Positions 6,730 to 12,871 of a stretch of 12,871 nucleotides of DNA are shown piece after piece. Within the stretch, counting starts at the first letter, position 1; each line of letters starts with the position of its first letter. Below the pieces are notes generated by a model. It saw only the letters and a program-made list of their open reading frames with translations, searched no databases and was not told the origin of the DNA. The translations under genes were made by a program, and so were the position numbers. The DNA lies in the NCBI GenBank assembly GCA_034004165.1, contig JAVEXI010000047.1:1-12871 (forward strand). Direction: 5' to 3'. The DNA is from Gudongella sp034004165. Its GTDB lineage: Bacteria; Bacillota; Clostridia; Tissierellales; Tissierellaceae.

Positions 6730-8145
6730 TTATCTCTTCACTAATGCCAGTATCTTACCAACTGGTAGTATTTGACCAGTCTTCATTTCATTATTCTTCA
6801 AAATCTCACTTGCATACTTTTCAGTTCCATATACTTTACGTGATATTCCTGATACAGTATCGCCTGGCTGAACTTCGTAGAAAATGAACTCTTGAAGTGG
6901 TACGTATTCATCGCCTACAGATTCACCGTAGTGTTCACTATAAAATGCTTCAAGCTTATCAAATATTAGAACTCCAAAGTCATCCTGAGCTTTACCTACT
7001 TCATAGTATAGGTGAGTAATCTTAAGCGGATATCTTGAAGTATCACCAGGCAGAGGTACAGATACCTTGCCCCAACCTATCCAAGGAACTCCTGTGGATA
7101 TGGTCATACTTGCATCGTTACCGTTCTGGTCTATGGCTTTAATACCTATATTACCTGGAAGGTAGTTAAATGAGTATACGTAAATATACATCTCTGATGG
7201 TGGGAATCTCAATTCAATATTCTGACTTGAAATGTCCACATACGCTCTGTTTTCTTGATCAAGACCAAGAATTCTGTATTCCAGTCTCATTCCATATCTT
7301 CCATGCTGTGCAATAGTCGATGGAACAGCAGAACCTATTACAAGTGGATGAGAAGGTATAAATTCGTAATTTCTAATCTCAAAACTGTGTAATATATCAC
7401 CAGTAGGTTCAGGTATTGTAATCTCTCCATCTGGATCACCAGGTTCTTCATTAGTTCCACCTGTTGGTGTATCAGAAACAAACCCTGGGAAGCTTCCGAA
7501 TAAAGTATCGATATTTGGATTATCGGTAACTTCAATCGGAATAACGTTTGGATCAGCTTCTGCCAGTCCTTCAACACTGTATACTTTTACATTCATATTA
7601 CCATTAAGAGCTGAGTCGTCCACTCTGTCCAAAGATAATGAATCTATCATCATTCTACGTGGGCTTAGTTCAATTGCCCTAATCATTTCTCTTATACCAT
7701 CATAATTCCCTGAAAAAGGTACGGATATGCCCATATTAGCTACATCCATATCGGAAATGTTTTCAATGTCTGGTCTAGAGAAACCATAGTCAGCTATCTC
7801 AACCTGTTCCTCTGGCAGCATATCGTTAAGCAGATATATTATCTGTGCCTGGTCCAGAGTTGGGAAGTAATATGAAAGGATTTCATCTTTTTCTACGTTC
7901 AATTGCTCCCATTCTGCCTTAATGTCGTTTTCACGTCTTAAGACTGAATTCATTTCTGCAATTTTAGTTTCATATTCCATTCTGTCTACCTGGAGAGATT
8001 GTATTTTCTCCTGCTGTTTCATAACAATAAATTTATTGCCAGCCCAAACAACGAGTACAATGGCAAGCAGAGCCAAAAGAGTCTTTTCAGTTGCGGTCAA
8101 GGGTCTGGTCTTTATCTTAGGCAATCTTCTCTTATTGTTTTCCAT
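6730..8145 (-). CDS. pilO: PilO-like pilus alignment protein fused to jelly-roll-like and LysM domains
   Basis: A 471-residue protein. Residues 22-41 are one membrane helix (LLALLAIVLVVWAGNKF) after a basic cytoplasmic start. Residues 42-90 form a coiled coil and 95-195 a PilO-like alpha/beta domain (ISVPFSGNYDGIREMIRAIE, then MMIDSLSLDR). Residues 220-250 are a Pro/Gly/Glu-rich linker. Residues 252-403 look like a galactose-binding-type jelly roll (HGRYGMRLEYRI, WIGWGKVSVPLPG, YPLKITHLYYEV, FGVLIFDKLEAFY). Residues 422-470 are a LysM domain (FYEVQPGDTVSGISRKVYG through GQILPVGKILAL). PilO pairs with PilN to link PilM to the outer parts of the machine. Ordinary PilO is near 200 residues, so this protein is more than doubled in length. 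LysM binds peptidoglycan, so it could tether the platform to the wall. The ATG at 8143-8145 has GGGAGG upstream and overlaps pilN by 14 nt. Confidence 0.85.
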   Translation of the reverse strand: MENNKRRLPKIKTRPLTATEKTLLALLAIVLVVWAGNKFIVMKQQEKIQSLQVDRMEYETKIAEMNSVLRRENDIKAEWEQLNVEKDEILSYYFPTLDQAQIIYLLNDMLPEEQVEIADYGFSRPDIENISDMDVANMGISVPFSGNYDGIREMIRAIELSPRRMMIDSLSLDRVDDSALNGNMNVKVYSVEGLAEADPNVIPIEVTDNPNIDTLFGSFPGFVSDTPTGGTNEEPGDPDGEITIPEPTGDILHSFEIRNYEFIPSHPLVIGSAVPSTIAQHGRYGMRLEYRILGLDQENRAYVDISSQNIELRFPPSEMYIYVYSFNYLPGNIGIKAIDQNGNDASMTISTGVPWIGWGKVSVPLPGDTSRYPLKITHLYYEVGKAQDDFGVLIFDKLEAFYSEHYGESVGDEYVPLQEFIFYEVQPGDTVSGISRKVYGTEKYASEILKNNEMKTGQILPVGKILALVKR

Positions 8146-8695
8146 CTGCCATCGCCTCCCTCAATGTCGCATCCATCGAAAAGCTAAAGTAGCTCTCAAC
8201 TTCAGAAATATTTGATACAAAGACATCTGAAACGACTGATAATTGTGAAAGACCTCTTGCAAATTCTGCTACAGAGTACTTGTCTTGTGATAGCCCAGAA
8301 AGTGACATACTGCTTTCATTTACATTGAAATTCTGTAAAAACACTCCTTCTGGCAACTTAGAGTTAACATCATACAAAAGGTTTTCTCCAACTATGTCTC
8401 TTGCCTGGATGTTCTGGTCTAACTGTACAATTCTATCAACTTCTTCTCTGAACTGGTTAGTTTCCTGTTCAAAGACTTTAATTTCTTCAACTTTTTGTAC
8501 AGTCTTTGGATCTTCAGCTACCTGGCGAAGACTTGCCACTTCATTCTTAAGTGCATTTATCTGCACCAGATTAAGAATTCCAAGTGCAGCAATAACGAGG
8601 ATAGAAAGAATGAGTAAAACATATAAAACTATAAGTTTATTAAATCTGAACTGTCTCTTCTCGAGAAACGGTTCAAAAAAGTTAAGATCTCTCAT
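8132..8695 (-). CDS. pilN: Type IV pilus alignment protein PilN
   Basis: A 187-residue bitopic membrane protein of the PilN/fimbrial-assembly family. The short cytoplasmic N-terminus MRDLNFFEPFLEKRQ includes the DLNFF segment; in family members the equivalent NLL/NFx peptide docks into PilM. A single membrane helix spans about 21-44 (LIVLYVLLILSILVIAALGI). A coiled coil spans about 45-95, then a ferredoxin-like domain (YDVNSKLPEGVFLQNFNVNE, SLSGLSQDKYSVAEFARGLS, VVSDVFVSNI). The start ATG at 8693-8695 overlaps the pilM stop in an ATGA arrangement, with GAGGTG as ribosome binding site. It is predicted to heterodimerise with the PilO-like product of the next gene on the outer face of the membrane. 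Confidence 0.92.
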   Translation of the reverse strand: MRDLNFFEPFLEKRQFRFNKLIVLYVLLILSILVIAALGILNLVQINALKNEVASLRQVAEDPKTVQKVEEIKVFEQETNQFREEVDRIVQLDQNIQARDIVGENLLYDVNSKLPEGVFLQNFNVNESSMSLSGLSQDKYSVAEFARGLSQLSVVSDVFVSNISEVESYFSFSMDATLREAMADGKQ

Positions 8696-9756
8696 TTCTT
8701 CACCTCGCTCTGCCTGATCAGCCCGCCTATGGCATTGGCATAAACATTCAGGTCTTTGTCAATCTGTATGTTTTCCAAATTTCTTAAGACAACTGCATCG
8801 ATGTCAAAGAAATCTCTAAACAGTTTTTCAACCCCATTCAACCTGGAAAGTTCTCCATGTATCAGAATCAGATTAATCTCATTACTCACTTCTCTGGTCT
8901 TATAATACCTAAAAATCATTTCAATTTTATCCAGTAGTGCGTAAAGAGATTCTTTAAATGCTTCGTTTACACTGTTTTCAACAGGGTCTTCAACACCTTT
9001 TCTGTTTAGGTCCTCAGATTCTGCTATATGCCTTTTTGCATCTTCAACAGACATAGTGGCTTTATCTGAAACTGAGTCGTAAACCTGTGCAAGACCCTCT
9101 TCAATCACCCTCGTAATCCTAATTATTCCATCGCTAATTATAGTAAGGGCGGTTGACTCTCTTCCTACCTCCAAACAAGCGATGGTCTTTTGCGATGGAT
9201 AGTTTTTATTAATAACGCCACCGCTCGCAATGAGCTTTCCTATTGCATTACCCTGATAGTCTAGAACTTCAGGCTTAAGGTTGGCATCCTTAAGAAGTGT
9301 TAAGTGTGAAAGAATAGTGCTTCTTGGAATCCCAATAAGCATTAGAAGCAGCTTTTCTGCTCCATCTTCCACTCTGGATCCAATGTTCAGGTATTTGACC
9401 ACATAGTCCTCTGGATTAATGGGTATGTACTCTTCAATCTGGTAGTTTATTATCCCTTCTATTTCTTCTTTTGAAACTCTAGGGAAAGTAACCTCTCTCA
9501 TGATTATCTTGGAAGAGTTAACAACCGCATAAGTATCCATCTGGCCTACGCCATACATCTGAAGTCCTGTAGTCAGAAGATAGCTGAGCTGGTCCATGTC
9601 GTTTATCTCGCCATCTGAATAGAGACCCGTCGGCATTTCCAGTTCAAAGTTCTTTTCAACAATAATCCCCTTTTTAGTGTTTCTGCCGACAACGCACCTT
9701 ATTGTCTCTGAGTTGAAGTCCAGGCAAAGTTTCTTGCCATTCTTAGAAAAGTTCAA
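8692..9756 (-). CDS. pilM: Type IV pilus assembly ATPase-fold protein PilM
   Basis: A 354-residue cytoplasmic actin-like protein. It opens KLCLDFNSETIRCVVGRN (residues 9-26), the phosphate-1 region. The family signature PRVSKEEIEGIINYQIEEYI, then PINPEDYVVKYLNIG, follows, and CLEVGRESTALTIISDG is the phosphate-2 region. The C-terminal adenosine-like region contains LILIHGELSRLNGVEKLF. PilM binds the N-terminal peptide of PilN and couples the cytoplasmic motor to the PilN/PilO platform. The frame is open to a TTG at 9807. The TTG at 9754-9756 is preferred because GAGGAGG lies 8 nt upstream and family homology starts right after it. It is 47 nt behind pilD and overlaps pilN by 4 nt. The uncommon TTG start is the only odd point. 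Confidence 0.92.
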   Translation of the reverse strand: MNFSKNGKKLCLDFNSETIRCVVGRNTKKGIIVEKNFELEMPTGLYSDGEINDMDQLSYLLTTGLQMYGVGQMDTYAVVNSSKIIMREVTFPRVSKEEIEGIINYQIEEYIPINPEDYVVKYLNIGSRVEDGAEKLLLMLIGIPRSTILSHLTLLKDANLKPEVLDYQGNAIGKLIASGGVINKNYPSQKTIACLEVGRESTALTIISDGIIRITRVIEEGLAQVYDSVSDKATMSVEDAKRHIAESEDLNRKGVEDPVENSVNEAFKESLYALLDKIEMIFRYYKTREVSNEINLILIHGELSRLNGVEKLFRDFFDIDAVVLRNLENIQIDKDLNVYANAIGGLIRQSEVKK

Positions 9757-9764
9757 TTTGTCAT

Positions 9765-9771
9765 CCTCCTC
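9765..9771 (-). promoter_or_regulatory. Ribosome binding site that fixes the pilM TTG start
   Basis: GAGGAGG on the minus strand lies 8 nt before TTG at 9756. The alternative TTG at 9807 overlaps the pilD stop and has no visible ribosome binding site. It would also add 17 residues that look unlike the PilM family. Confidence 0.75.
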
Positions 9772-9803
9772 TCTGCTTGAATATTTTGCGCTATAAGAAA
9801 TTG

Positions 9804-10568
9804 TCAAAATATAATTGCCAGGTATGCCATCAATATCTGATCACCTAAGAAATATGTCAGATAGAAGCCAAGAATAAGAAAAGGGCCGAACGGTATTGCA
9901 TCTTTGCGTGTCTTTAATTTCGTTGCAAGAAGAATTAAAGAGATAATTGCACCAAGTACAAACGACAGCATAATACAAAGCAATACACTTTTCCAACCCA
10001 GGATAAAGCCAATCGCCGCAACCAAGGTTACATCCCCACCTCCCATACCACCTTTGGATACGAGTATGATTAATAAAAATATCAAAACAGGAATTAACGC
10101 ACCTAAAAAACTGCCCAATATATCAAAGCTTACGCCGTAAATCAACCAGTCTGCGGCTCTATATAAAATTGAAAGTATCAAAATAGACAGCACCAGAACA
10201 TCTGGAATAATTTGCTCTTTATAATCTATAACTGCAATTACAAGCATTACAGAACTTAAAAGAGCCATAAACAGAAACTCAGTGCCAAAAGACAATATGT
10301 ACAACAAAACAATATATGTAAAAGCGTTAAAAAACTCGATTATCGGATATTGCGAACTTATCTTAGTACCGCAATACCTGCACTTACCCTTTAATGAAAG
10401 GTAAGAAAACAAGGGTATATTATCGTACCACTTTAGTTTATGATCGCATACTGGACAATGGGAGCCCGGGAAGACAATGCTCTCATCCCGAGGAATCCTG
10501 TAAATTAGAACATTTAAAAATGAGCCTACAAGCAATCCATAAACGAACACTAAACTATATACGATCAT
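9804..10568 (-). CDS. pilD: Type 4 prepilin leader peptidase / N-methyltransferase
   Basis: A 254-residue polytopic membrane protein. It cleaves the prepilin leader after Gly on the cytoplasmic face and methylates the new N-terminal Phe. The N-terminal methyltransferase-type domain is complete: VGSFLNVLIYRIP (14-26), the zinc-type pairs C38/C41 and C63/C66, and WYDNIPLFSYLSLKGKCRYC between them. The aspartyl protease part has D115 in VIDYKEQIIPD (113-123) and D179 in GMGGGDV (174-180), the GxGD signature. Several hydrophobic helices follow to the C-terminus, and the length is normal for a bifunctional PilD. The ATG at 10566-10568 has AGAGGT upstream. It is the first gene of the operon, about 33 nt behind the predicted transcription start. 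Its substrates are probably the prepilins encoded on both sides of it. Confidence 0.95.
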   Translation of the reverse strand: MIVYSLVFVYGLLVGSFLNVLIYRIPRDESIVFPGSHCPVCDHKLKWYDNIPLFSYLSLKGKCRYCGTKISSQYPIIEFFNAFTYIVLLYILSFGTEFLFMALLSSVMLVIAVIDYKEQIIPDVLVLSILILSILYRAADWLIYGVSFDILGSFLGALIPVLIFLLIILVSKGGMGGGDVTLVAAIGFILGWKSVLLCIMLSFVLGAIISLILLATKLKTRKDAIPFGPFLILGFYLTYFLGDQILMAYLAIIF

Positions 10569-10607
10569 AGCGACCTCTCAAAGCGAAATCAAAACAATTA
10601 TGAGTTA

Positions 10608-10636
10608 ATTATACCCTAAAAATGGCGATTTGTCAC
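10608..10636 (-). promoter_or_regulatory. Sigma-A-type promoter for the pilD-pilMNO-minor pilin operon
   Basis: On the minus strand, -35 GTGACA (10631-10636) and a perfect -10 TATAAT (10608-10613) are separated by 17 nt. The start would be near 10601, giving a leader of only about 33 nt before pilD. That is too short for a c-di-GMP riboswitch of the kind found before some clostridial pilus operons. Confidence 0.78.
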
Positions 10637-10683
10637 TAAAAATGCATACAAATCAAAATATTCTGTCATGTTTTGTGGCAATT

Positions 10684-10719
10684 AAAAAATTAAGGGGCAA
10701 CTATAAAGTTGACCCTTAA
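10684..10719 (-). terminator. Rho-independent terminator after the large prepilin gene
   Basis: On the minus strand, TTAAGGG-T-CAACT pairs with AGTTG-C-CCCTTAA... positions 10690-10702 against 10707-10719, with one G/A mismatch (10697/10712) and a 4-nt loop. A run of six T (10684-10689) follows. It lies 17 nt after the TAG at 10737, that is, after the end of the full-length frame and not after the internal TAA. Confidence 0.85.
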
Positions 10720-10736
10720 AATATTAAATATTTCTA

Positions 10737-11150
10737 CTACTCTACGATAAGCTTGTAAGTCATTTTAATCGTTGGATTAGCAATTGTAGAGCCCTCAATT
10801 TCGTATGTGCCAGGCATACTGATATCATAATTGCCATTCCAAGACATTGAAACGTATTTTTCATAACCTCTTGACATTTGAGCTATTACGGAAGATGGAA
10901 GCTCAAACGGTGAATTAACAGCTATCGTAGTCGTAATGTCTTCGATAGATTCAATATCTCCCATTACTATAGGCGTTCTATACTTTTCTGTCAGATATTC
11001 CTCAATTTTTTCGTACTGTTCTCCGACTGGTTCACCAGAATAAATTAGCATCTCTGCTACGTCCACTGGAGAACCGCCAATCGTAAAACTATTGTTATTT
11101 GAATTAAATGAATCTTTTTGAATAACCCAGTTTTGTGAACCATCACTAGC
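10737..11150 (-). pseudogene. C-terminal part of the large prepilin, separated by an in-frame TAA (end of lectin-like domain plus Ig-like domain)
   Basis: These 137 codons continue in the same frame as the upstream prepilin after the TAA at 11151-11153 and run open to a TAG at 10737. The first part (ASDGSQNW, FTIGGSPVDVAEMLIYSGE, YEKIEEYLTEKY) is the characteristic end of a concanavalin A-like/LamG lectin domain whose beginning lies before the stop. The rest (AVNSPFELPSSVIAQMSRGY, SMSWNGNYDISMPGTYEIEG) resembles a bacterial Ig-like Big_4-type domain. The GTG at 11064-11066 could serve as a start with a weak GGCGG site, but it would begin in the middle of the lectin domain. I therefore treat this as a disrupted 3' part, not an independent gene. 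Uninterrupted, the protein would be 516 residues. Confidence 0.75.
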
Positions 11151-12287
11151 TTACGGAATTGAAGCATTAAAACTTTGAGAACCATTTTTCAAGTATAAAG
11201 TTTGTCCTTCTGTTCTATTGTAAATAACAGAAATAACAGTTATCTTTTTGCCACTGGTTCCCTGTCCAGTTAAACTTAAAGTCTTGCCTGTATCAAATCG
11301 AACGAATTGCCCTACATAGCCATAACCTACTTCAGTTCTCATAACTACTGGTCTGTCACTAGCAGTACTATTAGATGCACTCTCATTAATTGTAGTTTTG
11401 CCAATAATGCTTGAAATATCATTCCATTTAATAACTGTCTTGTTTGATTGGTTTGCTTCTGTATTATCCAGCATATCAATATAATTGGCATCTAAGTGTG
11501 CAATTAAATTTTCTATTACTGGTAGACCTGAAATAAACAACGGTTTAGAAAACAATTGTACGCCAAGCTTTCCTGATTTCGCCGCAGGTGTAACTGCAAA
11601 GACAACGTGCCTGCCTGCATAATCACCAATATTTGATGCTTTAGTTTCACTAGTACCAAATTTATTAATCGTCTTATTTTCAATCAATTCAAAATCTCTA
11701 GGGAAAATAGGGAAATAATATGAGTTGTCTCCATCATTCACATCAAAGCTTGAACTCTTTGGTAGTGGCATGTTAAACTCTGAGCTTGAAACAAACCACT
11801 CTGATTGATTCAATAGGTGATCCCACTTATATTCAACTTTATTGTTAAAATTCCCAAGCAGATTAAAATCACCTAACCCATATGCGTAATCAACATTGTT
11901 AGTTCCTTGTCGCAAGTACAAATTTAAATATTCTAATTCAACCAATTCAAGTGGATCAGTTTTTAAAGTAGATACCAAGGTATAATACTCTCTGTTATCA
12001 TATTCACTGGAAATTTCGTAATATTTAACTTTGATTCCGCCACCGCCAAGTCCAGAAGCAAATAGGCTCTTTTCTTTTTCTGTAAGACCAGCTTCGTCTC
12101 CCTTAGCCTCGTCAATAGCCAACTCTATGGCTTGTTGTGCCAGAAAGACATCTTCGGTTATCCTCTTAGTGCTGTTTAAATAACTATAATGGCCTGTCAG
12201 TGCACCTAAAAAAGAAACACTGATAATCCCTAGCACAGCAAGAGAAACTATCACTTCTATTAAGGTGAAGCCTTTATTGTTATTCAT
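11151..12287 (-). CDS. Large type IV prepilin with lectin-like domain, ending at a premature-looking TAA
   Basis: A 378-residue prepilin frame. The leader MNNNKG is cleaved at G6|F7 before FTLIEVIVSLAVLGIISVSF, with +5 glutamate E11. A pilin-type helix continues to about 62 (VFLAQQAIELAIDEAKG). Residues 80-257 form a large beta-rich insert. From 258 (NLIAHLDANYIDML, VIKWNDISS, RPVVMRTEVGYGYVGQFVRF) it has the start of a concanavalin A-like/LamG domain, cut at residue 378. The same frame continues past the TAA for 137 more codons (see 10737-11150). This is much larger than a typical pilin (about 150-200 residues), so a tip or adhesive subunit is more likely than the major pilin. The ATG at 12285-12287 is 8 nt after the VWA-like gene, with AGGTGA as ribosome binding site. 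Confidence 0.8.
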   Translation of the reverse strand: MNNNKGFTLIEVIVSLAVLGIISVSFLGALTGHYSYLNSTKRITEDVFLAQQAIELAIDEAKGDEAGLTEKEKSLFASGLGGGGIKVKYYEISSEYDNREYYTLVSTLKTDPLELVELEYLNLYLRQGTNNVDYAYGLGDFNLLGNFNNKVEYKWDHLLNQSEWFVSSSEFNMPLPKSSSFDVNDGDNSYYFPIFPRDFELIENKTINKFGTSETKASNIGDYAGRHVVFAVTPAAKSGKLGVQLFSKPLFISGLPVIENLIAHLDANYIDMLDNTEANQSNKTVIKWNDISSIIGKTTINESASNSTASDRPVVMRTEVGYGYVGQFVRFDTGKTLSLTGQGTSGKKITVISVIYNRTEGQTLYLKNGSQSFNASIP

Positions 12288-12295
12288 ACAATCAC

Positions 12296-12871
12296 CTACT
12301 CACCCTTTTTAATCTGCGGACCTGCTGCCAACCAGAAGTCTGCCATTATGTCTGTGGCTATATTTTTAAATATTTCATCAAGGTTAAAGTTCGTACTGTT
12401 ATAAACATATCGGTTTTTCGGCTCAGTATCAATACTGTCACCTATATCTTTTATGCTGTTTGTTAAAGTGCTCGCATAACCGATAATATAACTTTTTATA
12501 CCTGCGCCTTCTTCAAAATCTTTAATATATTGACCCATAGCATCAATATAATAATTGCCAATTAACGCTAAGTTGCCATTTGCGCCTGTTTCCTCTTTAC
12601 CATTTCCATCGATAAGAAGAATGCTAAAATCATCGTTTTTCTTTCCATATTCGATTATATTGCCTTTAAAGCTCTCATTTTTATTATAATTACTACCACT
12701 CTTGTAATAAATAGTTCCATTGTAATAATCGTTTTCTTTCAATGAGTCATCTTTTGGCTTATAGTCAATTCTCCTATTTATAGTTATATTACCATCTGGT
12801 AAGCCATCAAAGCTTCCATCAAATTCCCAATTCGTCTTCCATTCGAATCTAGTATTAGATAAACTCTTTTT
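12296..12871 (-). CDS. Pilus-associated von Willebrand A-like protein, N-terminus outside the window
   Basis: The frame is open through the right edge, so only the last 191 residues are visible. The visible part contains WEFDGSFDGLPDGNITINR and a hydrophobic strand ILLIDGNGKEETG. It then has a typical VWA ending: IKSYIIGYASTL, then DTEPKNRYVYNSTNFNLDEIFKNIA, followed by ADFWLAAGPQI. The iG...A...y.y...n..eL..iF..Ia pattern is that of the last strand and helix of a VWA fold. The MIDAS DxSxS motif would lie upstream and cannot be checked. A TTG at 12742 lies inside the frame but has no reason to be the start. The gene ends with TAG 8 nt before the large prepilin, so the two are probably co-transcribed. 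A tip-adhesin partner role (as for PilY1 or PilC-type tip proteins) is inference. Confidence 0.65.
   Translation of the reverse strand, partial: KKSLSNTRFEWKTNWEFDGSFDGLPDGNITINRRIDYKPKDDSLKENDYYNGTIYYKSGSNYNKNESFKGNIIEYGKKNDDFSILLIDGNGKEETGANGNLALIGNYYIDAMGQYIKDFEEGAGIKSYIIGYASTLTNSIKDIGDSIDTEPKNRYVYNSTNFNLDEIFKNIATDIMADFWLAAGPQIKKGE

Noticed and set aside
10580..10660. Repeated TTTTGATTT motif on both sides of the pilD promoter (near 10585 and 10652)
   Set aside because: Nine bases of AT-rich sequence in an AT-rich intergenic region are easily chance. There is no symmetry suggesting an operator.
10569..10683. c-di-GMP riboswitch before the pilus operon
   Set aside because: The predicted transcript leader is only about 33 nt, and no conserved riboswitch core was seen in this interval.
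10737..11066. Independent 109-residue gene starting at GTG 11066
   Set aside because: The start would lie in the middle of a lectin-like domain whose other half is upstream in the same frame. Interpretation as the separated C-terminus of the prepilin explains it better.
11151..11153. Recoding of TAA as a sense codon
   Set aside because: TAA ends other genes here normally (nusB and the FimT-like gene, for example), so a changed genetic code is not supported.

Overview
The window looks like chromosomal DNA from a low-GC, Gram-positive-type (monoderm) bacterium, most likely a member of the Clostridia. The signs are AT-rich sequence, strong AGGAGG-type ribosome binding sites with frequent TTG and GTG starts, an Asp23/Gls24-nusB pair, a CD1247-type small acidic protein directly after efp, and S-layer homology and LysM wall-binding domains. 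Every gene I can support lies on the minus strand, so transcription runs from high to low coordinates.

From right to left there are four blocks. (1) 12871-10684 holds the C-terminal part of a von Willebrand A-like protein, then a large type IV prepilin with lectin-like and Ig-like domains. The prepilin reading frame is interrupted by one in-frame TAA at 11151-11153, and the block ends at a good terminator (10684-10719). (2) A sigma-A-type promoter (10608-10636) drives a compact type IV pilus operon: prepilin peptidase pilD, pilM, pilN, a PilO-like protein fused to a jelly-roll-like domain and a LysM domain, a secreted SLH-domain protein, and four minor-pilin-type genes in the order FimT/GspH-like, PilV-like, PilW-like, PilX-like. 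Most junctions overlap or are only a few bases apart. (3) A second promoter (2619-2647) drives efp (elongation factor P, TTG start) and a small hyperacidic Cys/His-tailed protein, closed by a perfect 11-bp terminator hairpin (1605-1633). (4) A third promoter (1559-1587) drives an Asp23/Gls24 protein, nusB and a TsaD/Kae1-like protein that runs off the left edge.

The pilus operon is the most distinctive part. PilD would cleave and methylate the prepilins. PilM, PilN and PilO would form the alignment platform at the membrane. In diderm bacteria that platform continues through PilP to the PilQ secretin in the outer membrane. Here the PilO-like subunit instead carries a peptidoglycan-binding LysM domain, and the next gene encodes a secreted protein with wall-anchoring SLH repeats. 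I infer that these two form a wall-docking module for a monoderm type IV pilus. The extension and retraction ATPases (PilB, PilT) and the platform protein PilC are not in the window. They may lie beyond the right edge, upstream of the VWA gene, or elsewhere in the genome.

No rRNA, tRNA, CRISPR array, insertion sequence or attachment site was seen, and no gene-free stretch exceeds about 170 bases.
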